A stretch of 64,000 nt of DNA. It comes from DAOUBP01 sp034432655. Its GTDB lineage: Bacteria; Chloroflexota; Anaerolineae; CG2-30-64-16. This document shows positions 31,744 to 39,767 of this stretch, in pieces; position 1 is the stretch's first letter; each line of letters starts with the position of its first letter. A program made the translations under genes and the position numbers. The stretch spans positions 1 through 64,000 of the forward strand of contig DAOUBP010000083.1 of assembly GCA_034432655.1 (NCBI GenBank), in the 5' to 3' direction. The notes beneath the pieces are model-generated. The model saw only the letters and a program-made list of their open reading frames with translations, did not search any database and was not told the DNA's origin.

Positions 31744-34098
31744 GTGACAGCTTCCTGGCAGACGCATAAGAGGCCACCCCAGGTCGAATCCGTCGTTGTT
31801 TCCCAGACAAGCCGGCGGCCCCTGGGCGGCCATGGCGGTGGGATAGCGGCTCTGTTGGGCTACCTGCTGCTGACCCTGGTCATGACCTATCCGCTGGTGA
31901 CCCGGTTTGCGCAGGCGATCCCCGGCGATAGCTTCGACGGCTGGCAGAACTACTGGAACCTGTGGTGGGTGAAGGTGGCACTGCTGGTGGAGCACACCCA
32001 CCCGTGGTTCACAGACCTTCTCTATCACCCCACCGGTGTCGGGCTACTGTTTCACACCTTGAACGGCTTCAATGGCTTCACCTTTCTGCCGGTACAGCTC
32101 GCCTGGGGGCTGATCCCGGCTTACAACGCCGTGGTGGTCTTCAGCTTCGTGATGGGCGGGCTGGGCGCGTATTTGCTGGCACGACATGTGCTGGGGCCGC
32201 AGGCCGGCCGGCTGCCGGCGTTCGTCGCCGGCCTGGTCTTCACCTTCTCGCCCTACCACTTCGCCCACCTGCTGGGCCACATGCAGCTGATCAGCCTGGA
32301 ATGGATCCCGTTCTATGCGCTGTACCTGTTGCGCACGGCTGAGGCCGCGCAAGCAGGGGGTCCCCGCCGCGAGATCGTCCGCCGCGCGCTGCTGGCCGCC
32401 CTGTTCCTGGTCCTGGTCACCCTGTGCGACTGGTACTATCTGCTGTACTGTCTGATCTTCACCGCGCTTCTGTTGCTCTGGCTGCTCGGCAGCGCCGGAT
32501 TGCAGGCCCTCCGGGAACGCCGGGCGCAGGCTCACACGTCAAGGGCCGCGCGCGCTGTGGTTGCCGTCCGACACCTGGGGGTGCCCTGGGCAACGGTCAT
32601 GCGCCCCTGGCTAACAGGCGCGGCGATGCTGAACCTGGCCCGGGAGTATCGGGCGCGCGCGCGGGTGGTGGGGGCGCTACGGAGCAGCGCGGCCATCGCG
32701 GCCCTGTGGCTGGTTTGGGCGCTGGCCATGAGCCCCTGGCTGGTGCCGATGGTGCACGAGGCGCGGCAGTTCGACTTCATGGTGCCCGATCCGGCACAAA
32801 GCCGCCTGCTCTCGGCCGACCTGCTGGCGTTCGTCACACCGCAGGGGTTTCATCCCTTATGGGGCGCGTGGGCGCGCACACAAGGCCAGATGTTCACGGC
32901 CACCATCTCGGAGCACACCGTTTTTGCCGGCTTCACGGTGCTGGTGCTGGCCGGCTTTGCCCTGGGACGGAGACGGGACAAGCGACCGGGGCTGCGCCCC
33001 GAGGCGCAACCGGCAGGGCCGGAGCAATCGTCGCGCAGTCCGTCCGGGCCACCGGGGACCGTGACAAACCTGGGCTTCTGGTGGGCGGCCCTGGCCGTCT
33101 TTTTCATCCTGGCACTGGGGCCGGTCCTGCATATCGGCGGCCGCACCGACCTGCTGCCCGGCGGGCGAGAGCTGCCTCTGCTCTATGGCGTGGTTACACA
33201 GCTGGTGCCGTTCATGGAAATCACCCGCTCGGTCAGCCGCTTCGATACCATGGTGATGTTGGGGCTGGGCGTGCTGGCGGCGGCCGGTGCCGCCAGGCTG
33301 GCCGGCCTGGGGCGAGGGGGCAGGGTGGCCGTCGTGGTGGCGGCCGCGCTGATCCTCTACGAATTCTTGCCCGCGCCCTATCCCATGAGCCCGCCCGACA
33401 CCCCGGCGTGGTACAACACTCTGGCGGCCGACTCGCGCCCCGGCGCGGTGCTGAACCTGCCCATGAACTGGGACCGCCCCGGCTACCTGCTGTATCAGAC
33501 GGTGCACGGCAAGCCGCTGACGGCCGCGTACATCAGCCGAGAAGACCCGCGCACCCTGGTGGATCGGGCGCCGGTGCTGCAACATTTCCGCCATCTGCAG
33601 CCGGACGTGATCGCGTTCGACCTGGCGCGGCAGGGACAAGGCGCGCTGGCCGATCTGGGGGTGCGTTGGGTGGTACTGGACCGCTATAAGATGCCCGGCG
33701 GCCCTGAACGGGAGATCACCGAGGCGTACGCGGCCGAGATCTTTGCCGGCCAGGCGCCGGTCTATGCCGATGAGCGGCTGACGGTGTATGAGGTACAGCC
33801 CGTGACCCCGGCCGGGCCATATGCCGTTCTGGGGGTCGGTTGGGAGCCGTTCGACAAAGCCACGGGCACCCGATCGTTCGTCGGTCAGGCGCCGCTGATC
33901 GTGCACGCGCCTGCGGCCGGCCCGGTGACGCTGCGGATCGAACTTGCCACCGGCAGCGCAGCGTTGGCTTTACCCCAGGAAGAGGGCACGTACGTGTTGC
34001 GGCTGCCGGTCTCGACCGGGACGACAGAGGTGACGCTGCGCGCAGCGCATCCGGATGGACGGGTTGTGGTTGCCAGGGTGGCAGCGGCGAGGGAGTAA
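31744..34098 (+). CDS. large polytopic membrane protein (GT-C-like)
   Basis: 784 residues from GTG, with GGAGG six bases upstream. The first 560 residues hold about ten membrane helices; the last 220 form a soluble, probably extracytoplasmic domain of beta character. An acidic motif sits in the first external loop (GDSFDGWQNYWNLWWVK) after helix 1. That layout recalls GT-C glycosyltransferases and YfhO-like proteins, whose first-loop Asp is catalytic. I infer a lipid-linked sugar transferase or a relative. No close family is recognised from sequence alone. It overlaps no gene and has no visible partner beyond the cyclodeaminase. Confidence 0.8.
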   Translation: MTASWQTHKRPPQVESVVVSQTSRRPLGGHGGGIAALLGYLLLTLVMTYPLVTRFAQAIPGDSFDGWQNYWNLWWVKVALLVEHTHPWFTDLLYHPTGVGLLFHTLNGFNGFTFLPVQLAWGLIPAYNAVVVFSFVMGGLGAYLLARHVLGPQAGRLPAFVAGLVFTFSPYHFAHLLGHMQLISLEWIPFYALYLLRTAEAAQAGGPRREIVRRALLAALFLVLVTLCDWYYLLYCLIFTALLLLWLLGSAGLQALRERRAQAHTSRAARAVVAVRHLGVPWATVMRPWLTGAAMLNLAREYRARARVVGALRSSAAIAALWLVWALAMSPWLVPMVHEARQFDFMVPDPAQSRLLSADLLAFVTPQGFHPLWGAWARTQGQMFTATISEHTVFAGFTVLVLAGFALGRRRDKRPGLRPEAQPAGPEQSSRSPSGPPGTVTNLGFWWAALAVFFILALGPVLHIGGRTDLLPGGRELPLLYGVVTQLVPFMEITRSVSRFDTMVMLGLGVLAAAGAARLAGLGRGGRVAVVVAAALILYEFLPAPYPMSPPDTPAWYNTLAADSRPGAVLNLPMNWDRPGYLLYQTVHGKPLTAAYISREDPRTLVDRAPVLQHFRHLQPDVIAFDLARQGQGALADLGVRWVVLDRYKMPGGPEREITEAYAAEIFAGQAPVYADERLTVYEVQPVTPAGPYAVLGVGWEPFDKATGTRSFVGQAPLIVHAPAAGPVTLRIELATGSAALALPQEEGTYVLRLPVSTGTTEVTLRAAHPDGRVVVARVAAARE

Positions 34099-34176
34099 AC
34101 GCCAAGGGGATGCCGTCCACACACCACAAAAGCAGGTGTACTGCAACGCACAGGGGTGGACGGCCCCGCACGCTTC

Positions 34177-35028
34177 CTACTGCGCGCTGGTGCGCCGCGC
34201 GCGCATCTCTGAACGGTAGGCGTCGTAAAGGGTCAACAGATTCGCTTGATGCAGCTTTTGTACCAGCCCGCCCAAGGGGATGCGGGACAGGCCGCACTCT
34301 TCGATAGAAATGTCCAGCATGCCGGCGCGCGGGACACCGCGCGCGATGCGCTCGCGCACCAACCGGTCAATGGTGCGCAGGTAATTGATGCTGGCGTCGA
34401 GTGTCTCCTCGATCTCTCCCCGCAACAACACCTCGCCGTGTCCCTGCACCAGGTTCTCCAGGCTCTTATTCCGGATCGCCTGTAGCGACAGGATCAGGTC
34501 ATCCAGGTCACCGCCGACGATGTACGGCACCGGCATGACGGTGTCGCTGGCCACCATCAACCGCTCCTCCACCACATGGACGGTGATAACATCACGGCTG
34601 TGGCCGGGTGAGTAATTGAGCTCGATAGTCTTGCCGCCGATCCGCAGCGTCATTGCTTCGTTGAACATGAGCTCCGGATAGCGGATCTTCACCTCGGCCA
34701 GCTGCGGGGTATGCTCTTTGGCCTGGGCTAACGCGGCCTCCGCGTGGCGCTCCATCAACTGACGGCAGCGATAGTGCGCCACCACCACCGCTTCCGGGAA
34801 GAGATAGGTGCCGTAGATGTGATCCGCATGGGAATGGGTGTTGATGACGTAAGCCACCCGCGCCCCCCGTTGCCGGATGAACTCGCGAATCTGGCGGGTC
34901 TCCTGCGGGAACGGCAAGGTGTCCACGAGCACCACGCCTTCATCGGTGAAGATGACCGTGGCCGTCACCTCGGCGTACAGGCCGCTGGTGAAAACATAAA
35001 CGCCATCGGAAATGCGATCGCGCTTCAA
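34177..35028 (-). CDS. MBL-fold metallo-hydrolase
   Basis: About 283 residues from TTG at MKRDRISDGVYVFTSG, which has AGAAGGGAACCC directly upstream. An ATG at 35085 would add 19 residues. The metallo-beta-lactamase motif is THSHADHIYG, with later ligands in YSPGHSRDVITV, ASDTVM and VQGHGEV, so both metal sites look intact. The C-terminal 90 residues are helical. Nothing points to beta-lactam hydrolysis; lyase- or hydrolase-type MBL proteins of this length vary widely. The substrate is unknown. It is transcribed from the region of the 6S-like RNA or from its own unseen promoter. Confidence 0.85.
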   Translation of the reverse strand: MKRDRISDGVYVFTSGLYAEVTATVIFTDEGVVLVDTLPFPQETRQIREFIRQRGARVAYVINTHSHADHIYGTYLFPEAVVVAHYRCRQLMERHAEAALAQAKEHTPQLAEVKIRYPELMFNEAMTLRIGGKTIELNYSPGHSRDVITVHVVEERLMVASDTVMPVPYIVGGDLDDLILSLQAIRNKSLENLVQGHGEVLLRGEIEETLDASINYLRTIDRLVRERIARGVPRAGMLDISIEECGLSRIPLGGLVQKLHQANLLTLYDAYRSEMRARRTSAQ

Positions 35029-35164
35029 GGGTTCCCTTCTATCGGCTGACGAAATAGTCCTGAACGCCCGGACAGCACCGGGCATCGGGCCAAGGCAAGG
35101 ATAGCACAAGCCGAGATAACCTGTCAAGGGATTTTTTGCGCAACGGGCCGCAAACTCAACCGGA

Positions 35165-35206
35165 AACAAAAAAACGGCCATCCGGGCGTGCCCGAACGGC
35201 CGTATT
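35165..35206 (-). terminator. terminator of the 6S-like RNA
   Basis: On the minus strand ACGGCCGTTCGGGC and CCCGGATGGCCGT pair around ACG with small mismatches and are followed by seven T residues. Confidence 0.85.
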
Positions 35207-35417
35207 GTCTGCCGAGTCCCCCGCTGTGCCGTGTGTTCGCCTGTTTTGAACCTGCTCTCGCAGGTGGGCGCCTTGCCGGCCAGCTTTGCTTTGCTAATAC
35301 ACACGATGCACCAGGCAACGTGCGCAGCTATTGCAGCACCGACCGGGATGTCCAGCTCCCTATGTGTTGGTGTTGGCTCAAAACGCTGTTAGAACATCAC
35401 GAGCACGGCAGGGTCCT
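35168..35417 (-). ncRNA. ssrS: 6S-like regulatory RNA (candidate)
   Basis: A transcription unit of about 200-250 nt with its own promoter and strong terminator but no good reading frame. The RNA ends pair over a long stem: CGTGATGTTC...GTTTTGAGCC near the 5' end pairs with GGTTCAAAAC...GAACACACG near the 3' end. The 3' side has CCCACCTGC-GAGA-GCAGGTTCAAAAC, similar to the 3' arm of many 6S RNAs. 6S RNA mimics an open promoter and binds the housekeeping RNA polymerase. The identification rests on shape and short motifs only; another structured RNA is possible. Confidence 0.6.
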
Positions 35418-35423
35418 ACGGTC

Positions 35424-35450
35424 ATTATCCTAGCACAAGTTCCTTTACAA
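35424..35450 (-). promoter_or_regulatory. promoter of the 6S-like RNA
   Basis: On the minus strand, TTGTAA (35450-35445), a short 15-base spacer, GATAAT (35429-35424). Expected start is about 35417. Confidence 0.6.
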
Positions 35451-35478
35451 CGCAAAACCGGGAAACCCGCCCACAACG

Positions 35479-37242
35479 TCATGCGGTGATCGCCAGATGC
35501 AGCTCGCGCAACTGAGCCGGGCTGATGGGCGACGGCGCCCGGAACATCAGATCGGTGGCCGACGCGGTCTTCGGGAACGCGATCACGTCCCGGATGCTGG
35601 ATGTGCCGGCCAGGATCGCCACGGTGCGGTCAATGCCGGTGGCGATGCCGCCGTGGGGCGGCGCACCGTATTCAAACGCCTCCAGCAGATGGCCGAACTT
35701 CTCCTCGGCTTCCTCCGGGCCGATGCCCAACGCCCGGAACATGGCCTGCTGCCGGTCTCGCCGATGGATGCGGATGCTGCCGCCGCCCACCTCCCAGCCG
35801 TCCATCACCAGGTCGTAGGCTTTCGCCCGCACCCGTCCCGGGTCGCTTTCCAGCAAGTCCCAGTCCTCATCCCTGGCCGAGGTAAACGGATGATGCATGG
35901 CAGTCCAACGGCCTTCCTCCTCGCTCCACTCCAGCAAGGGGAAGTCCACCACCCAACACAATGCATGTACATCGCTGCGCACCAGGCCGAGCTGTTGGCC
36001 CAGGTACAACCGCAGCCCACCCAGGCTGCGAGCCACGACATCGCGGCTGGGGTCGGCCACGATCAGGATCAAGTCGCCGGCCCCTGCGCCGGCCCGTTCC
36101 GCAATGGCAGCCAGCTCGGCCTCGCCCAGGGCTTTCGTCGCGGCCTTTGTGCCGTCATCGCGCCGGGCGATCCAGACCAGCCCCTTGGCCCCGGCGCGTC
36201 GGGCGCGCTCCGCCAGGTCGTCCAGCTGCTTGCGGCTGAAACCGGCCGCGCCGGGGGCAACGATGGCCTTCACCTGGCCGCCGGCAGCCACAGCCCCGCT
36301 GAACACCCCGAACTCGCTGTCCGCGGCCAGATCACTGAGATCAACCAACGGCATCCCAAAACGCAGGTCGGGCTTATCCGACCCGTAGCGCGCCATCGCC
36401 TCGGCGTAGGTGAGGACCGGGAACGGCTTCTGCAGGATCGGCTTCGCGCCCAGAGTCTCGATGATGCGGATGTACAGCGCCTCGATGACCGCCATCACGT
36501 CCTCGCGCTCCACGAAGGACATCTCAACGTCCAGCTGGGTGAACTCCGGCTGGCGGTCGGCGCGCAGGTCCTCGTCCCGGAAACAACGGGCGATCTGGAA
36601 ATAACGCTCGAAGCCGGCCACCATCAACAGCTGCTTCAGCTGCTGCGGCGACTGCGGCAGGGCGTAGAACTGACCCGGATGCACGCGACTGGGCACCACA
36701 TAGTCACGCGCGCCCTCGGGCGTGGTCTTGATGAGCATCGGGGTCTCGACCTCGATGAAACCCTGATCCGTCATGAAGTCCCGGATCAGTTTGACCACGT
36801 GGTGGCGCAGGAGGATGTTGCGCTGCATAGTGGGCCGGCGCAAGTCAAGATAGCGGTATTTCAACCGCAGCGCCTCGTCCACTTCCACATCTTCGTTGTT
36901 GATGTAGAACGGAGTCGTCCGGGCCTCATTGAGGACCTGCGCGGCGGTAGCAGTCACCTCGATCTCGCCCGTGGGCAGGTTCGGGTTGGCCAGGCCGGCC
37001 GGCCGATCCCGCACCACGCCGGTGATCTGCACCACGTACTCGTTACGCACCGTGTTGAGGACGGCGTGCGCGTCCGGCGCGGTTTGCGCATCGCAAGTCA
37101 CCTGCACGATGCCGGATCGGTCGCGCAGGTCCAGGAAGATCAATGCACCGTGATCGCGGCGGCGATGCACCCACCCTGCCAGGGTCACCGTTTGCCCGAC
37201 ATGTGCCGGGCGCAATTCACCGCACTGGTGAGATTTCATCAT
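35479..37242 (-). CDS. aspS: aspartyl-tRNA synthetase
   Basis: 587 residues from the first of two ATGs (MMKSHQCGELR). An N-terminal OB-fold anticodon domain (VTLAGWVHRRRDHGALIFLDLRDRSG) is followed by the class II core with motif 2 RCFRDEDLRADRQPEFTQLD and motif 3 in GIATGIDRTVAILAG. The bacterial GAD insertion domain lies between them. The flipping-loop region (KTTPEGARDYVVPSRVHPG) is typical. It charges tRNA-Asp. Whether it also charges tRNA-Asn cannot be told here. It has a clear promoter facing away from the epimerase gene. Confidence 0.98.
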   Translation of the reverse strand: MMKSHQCGELRPAHVGQTVTLAGWVHRRRDHGALIFLDLRDRSGIVQVTCDAQTAPDAHAVLNTVRNEYVVQITGVVRDRPAGLANPNLPTGEIEVTATAAQVLNEARTTPFYINNEDVEVDEALRLKYRYLDLRRPTMQRNILLRHHVVKLIRDFMTDQGFIEVETPMLIKTTPEGARDYVVPSRVHPGQFYALPQSPQQLKQLLMVAGFERYFQIARCFRDEDLRADRQPEFTQLDVEMSFVEREDVMAVIEALYIRIIETLGAKPILQKPFPVLTYAEAMARYGSDKPDLRFGMPLVDLSDLAADSEFGVFSGAVAAGGQVKAIVAPGAAGFSRKQLDDLAERARRAGAKGLVWIARRDDGTKAATKALGEAELAAIAERAGAGAGDLILIVADPSRDVVARSLGGLRLYLGQQLGLVRSDVHALCWVVDFPLLEWSEEEGRWTAMHHPFTSARDEDWDLLESDPGRVRAKAYDLVMDGWEVGGGSIRIHRRDRQQAMFRALGIGPEEAEEKFGHLLEAFEYGAPPHGGIATGIDRTVAILAGTSSIRDVIAFPKTASATDLMFRAPSPISPAQLRELHLAITA

Positions 37243-37281
37243 GCTGACGTTCCCCTTCTCCGAAGACAAATTCGGCCCCAC

Positions 37282-37310
37282 ATTATACCGCCTTCGACCC
37301 CAGGCCCCAA
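37282..37310 (-). promoter_or_regulatory. promoter of aspS
   Basis: On the minus strand, TTGGGG (37310-37305), a 17-base spacer, TATAAT (37287-37282), about 40 bases before the start codon. Confidence 0.75.
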
Positions 37311-37327
37311 ACAAGCCAGGTGCCGGC

Positions 37328-37356
37328 TTGGCCCGGCGGCGTAACCGTGCTATACT
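37328..37356 (+). promoter_or_regulatory. promoter of the epimerase gene
   Basis: TTGGCC (37328-37333), a 17-base spacer, TATACT (37351-37356). It is divergent from the aspS promoter. Confidence 0.75.
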
Positions 37357-37395
37357 TCAGCCGATCCACACGCCAAATGCAAAGGAACCACGAGG

Positions 37396-38400
37396 ATGCG
37401 GTTTTTGATTACCGGGGGAGCAGGGTTCATCGGCACCGCGCTGGCCAACCGACTGGCGGCCGAAGGCCATCAAGTGCGGGTGCTGGACGATCTCAGCGCT
37501 GGCGACCCGGCCCGGCTGCACCCCGATGTGCTCTTCACGCGCGGGGATGTGCGCGACCGGCCCAAGCTGTGGACCCTCCTGCAAAGGGTAGATTGCGTGT
37601 TTCACCTGGCTGCCCGCGTTTCGGTGCAAGAGTCGGTGCTCTATCCCCGCGAGTACAACGATGTCAACGTCGGCGGCACGGTCAACCTGGCCGAGGCGAC
37701 GCGCGATGCGGGGGTGAAACGCCTGGTGCTCGCCTCTTCGGCCACTGTCTATGGGCCACAGGCGCAGCAGCCGGTGCGTGAGTCCGCCTGGCCCCATCCG
37801 CAGGTGCCCTACGCGGTGAGCAAACTGGCGGCCGAGTATTACGTCTTTGCCCTGGGCGCGCTCAACGGCATCGAAACGGTTGCGCTGCGCATCTTCAACG
37901 CCTACGGCCCGGGCCAGCGCATCCCCCCGGTGCATGCGCCGGTGGTGCCGCATTTCCTCAAGAACGTGTTGAACAACGCCTCGTTGGTAGTGCACGGCGA
38001 CGGCCAGCAGACACGCGATTTCGTGTACATTGACGACGTGGTTGACGCGCTGGTGGCCGCAGCCACCGCGCCGGGGATTGATCGCCAGGTCATCAACATC
38101 GGATCGGGCCAGGAGACCAGCATCAACGCGCTGATTGCCACATTGGGCCAGGTGACCCGGCGTCAGCCGCAAGTGATCTACAACCAGCAGGAAAGCGGCG
38201 GTATCGCCCGCCTGGTGGCCGATCTGACACAGGCCCGGCGGCTGCTGAACTATCGGCCCAAAGTGACGTTGCGCGAGGGATTGGAACGGCTGTTGGCCGA
38301 GGACCCGCGTTTTGTCCGTCTCACCGCTGCGCAGCAGGGTGCGGCGTCCCTCTCCTCCATCCCGGCCGGACGTCGGAACTTGATGCGCAGCCAGCTTTAG
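37396..38400 (+). CDS. NAD-dependent epimerase/dehydratase (extended SDR, nucleotide-sugar)
   Basis: 334 residues. The Rossmann fingerprint ITGGAGFIGTALANRLAAEG is followed by the acidic NAD contact (VLDDLS). The catalytic Tyr and Lys lie in VPYAVSKLAAEYY, with Ser in LASSATVYG. Sugar-binding segments such as RIFNAYGPGQR and RDFVYIDDVVDA match UDP-glucose 4-epimerase and UDP-glucuronate epimerase/decarboxylase relatives. The substrate cannot be fixed from these motifs. The gene is alone in its operon, between a clear promoter and a shared terminator. Confidence 0.93.
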   Translation: MRFLITGGAGFIGTALANRLAAEGHQVRVLDDLSAGDPARLHPDVLFTRGDVRDRPKLWTLLQRVDCVFHLAARVSVQESVLYPREYNDVNVGGTVNLAEATRDAGVKRLVLASSATVYGPQAQQPVRESAWPHPQVPYAVSKLAAEYYVFALGALNGIETVALRIFNAYGPGQRIPPVHAPVVPHFLKNVLNNASLVVHGDGQQTRDFVYIDDVVDALVAAATAPGIDRQVINIGSGQETSINALIATLGQVTRRQPQVIYNQQESGGIARLVADLTQARRLLNYRPKVTLREGLERLLAEDPRFVRLTAAQQGAASLSSIPAGRRNLMRSQL

Positions 38401-38462
38401 GGGCCCCGGACCGCAGTCCCACGAGGAGGCCTCGCTCCGAGGCGCGACGCCCAGTTTCACAC

Positions 38463-38505
38463 AAAAAACAGGCCCAGGGTTGTGATGGCCCCGGGCCTTT
38501 GCTTT
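38463..38505. terminator. bidirectional terminator between convergent genes
   Basis: AGGCCCAGGG and CCCCGGGCCT form a stem with one mismatch. The plus strand continues TTGCTTTTT and the minus strand continues GTTTTTTGTG, so it can end both the epimerase and the L,D-transpeptidase transcripts. Confidence 0.82.
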
Positions 38506-38506
38506 T

Positions 38507-39376
38507 TCACCAGTGCGTGACCACCGTAGTGCCGATGGGAGCCCAATTGTAGAGCCAGGCGGCGTCCGAGGTGCGCATGTTCACACAGCCGTGGCTCATC
38601 GGCCGGCCAAAATTGTTGTGCCAATAGGTGCCGTGGATGGCGTAGCCCTTGTAAAAGTACATGGTATACGGCACATTGGGCAGATCGTACCCGGGGCCGG
38701 TCATACGTGTCTTCGTATACTTGGCATAGATCTTGAACCGGCCGACCACCGTCGGCGTCCGCGGCAGGCCGCCGCTGATCAACGTCGTGAAGACCGGCGT
38801 GTTCCCCTCATACGCGGTCAAACGCTGCCTGCTCAAATCCACATCAATCCATCGCACGCCGGAGGGAGCAGGCGCCGGCGCCCCTGCGGAGCCGGAGATC
38901 CGTAACCGCTGGCCGACCCAGATGCGATCGGCGTTGGGCAAGTTGTTGAGGGCCACCAGCGCCTGTACCGTCGTGCCGAAACGCGCCGCGATCCTGGCCA
39001 GGGTATCCCCTGGCTGGACGATGTAGACCCCGCCCGCCACCGGTGCCGGGCCCGGCGCCGGCGCTGAAGGGGAGCCGCTCACCCCCGGGATGATCAGCCG
39101 CTGGCCGACGTAAATGCGGTTGGGGTTGGTGATGTTGTTGGCACGTGCAATGGCCGCGACAGAGACGCCAAATCGAGCGGCGATGCCGCCCAGGGTGTCA
39201 CCGGCACGCACCACGTACACCGTCTGGTCTGCCGGGGGCGCAGCGGCCGCCGGAGCGGGAGGCAGCACGCCGAATGCCAACACGATCAACAATGCCAACA
39301 GCATCCGGTAACATCCGACCGGCAAGGCACGTTGATGGACACATGCAACCAGATGCAGAGAAAGCCGGTGCGACAT
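38507..39376 (-). CDS. LysM-domain L,D-transpeptidase (YkuD/ErfK family)
   Basis: 289 residues from ATG at MSHRLSLHLV, after AGGGAGATCACC. A signal peptide (LLALLIVLAFGVLPPAPAAA) is followed by two LysM repeats of about 45 residues (VYVVRAGDTLGGIAARFGVS and VYIVQPGDTLARIAARFGTT). The YkuD catalytic domain has the His/Cys motif IHGTYW followed by SHGCVNMRTSDAAWLYNW. It cross-links peptidoglycan or attaches proteins in the envelope, with LysM holding it on glycan. A strong TTGACA/TATAAA promoter lies upstream. Confidence 0.95.
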   Translation of the reverse strand: MSHRLSLHLVACVHQRALPVGCYRMLLALLIVLAFGVLPPAPAAAAPPADQTVYVVRAGDTLGGIAARFGVSVAAIARANNITNPNRIYVGQRLIIPGVSGSPSAPAPGPAPVAGGVYIVQPGDTLARIAARFGTTVQALVALNNLPNADRIWVGQRLRISGSAGAPAPAPSGVRWIDVDLSRQRLTAYEGNTPVFTTLISGGLPRTPTVVGRFKIYAKYTKTRMTGPGYDLPNVPYTMYFYKGYAIHGTYWHNNFGRPMSHGCVNMRTSDAAWLYNWAPIGTTVVTHW

Positions 39377-39406
39377 GGTGATCTCCCTATTCTGATGTGT
39401 GTGCGA

Positions 39407-39427
39407 CACGCAATACGATTCACGCAC
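39407..39427. repeat. three heptamers of the TACGCAA family
   Basis: CACGCAA, TACGATT and CACGCAC in register, in the leader between the promoter and the ribosome site of the L,D-transpeptidase gene. Confidence 0.5.
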
Positions 39428-39439
39428 TGGTTATAGCGA

Positions 39440-39469
39440 TTTATACACGAATCAGGCACAAGTTGTCAA
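39440..39469 (-). promoter_or_regulatory. promoter of the L,D-transpeptidase gene
   Basis: On the minus strand, TTGACA (39469-39464), an 18-base spacer, TATAAA (39445-39440). Confidence 0.8.
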
Positions 39470-39538
39470 CTGCGACACCCCCGCGCGTTATGTCATAGGG
39501 CGGATGGGAAGATGTAACTGTTCATCATTACCGCGGGA

Positions 39539-39644
39539 TGCCCCCCACCCCAACCCGCCCCCCGCCGTGCGGGGGGCGGGAGATATTTCAGAGGGGTTTC
39601 CCCGCCCCCGCAAACGGGGGCGAGGGCGGGGGGGGGTGGGGGCA
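39539..39644. repeat. C/G-run palindromic element with two internal hairpins
   Basis: The outer arms (TGCCCCCCACCCC at the left, GGGTGGGGGCA at the right) can pair. Inside are a perfect ten-base stem (39554-39563 with 39571-39580) and a perfect seven-base stem with loop CAAA (39604-39621). The plan is the same as the element at 14971-15059 but the sequence differs. Long G runs on the plus strand could also form a quadruplex. The rest of the 391-base gap holds the two promoters listed. Confidence 0.75.
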
Positions 39645-39701
39645 AGACGCATCCATCGAATACACGGGGGAAAGGTGAACACTGACGGGAAGATACCTTC
39701 T

Positions 39702-39729
39702 TTGCCAGCCGGCTCCGGTGTGCTATAAT
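39702..39729 (+). promoter_or_regulatory. promoter of the cytochrome c maturation operon
   Basis: TTGCCA (39702-39707), a 16-base spacer, TATAAT (39724-39729), 38 bases before the first start codon. Confidence 0.75.
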
Positions 39730-39767
39730 GCAGGCCCTATCAGGAACGGCAACGGAGTGGTGCCCGC

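Noticed and set aside
35029..35304. N-terminal extension of the MBL-fold protein
   Set aside because: The added residues would be read through the 6S-like RNA and its terminator. A TTG start with a good ribosome site exists at 35028.
35168..35417. tmRNA or RNase P RNA
   Set aside because: There is no tRNA-like 3' end with CCA, no tag reading frame and no RNase P core such as GAGGAAAGTCC. End-to-end pairing fits a 6S-like RNA better.
35497..37344. 615-codon open frame antisense to aspS
   Set aside because: AspRS motifs on the minus strand are complete. The plus-strand product is low-information and has no ribosome site.
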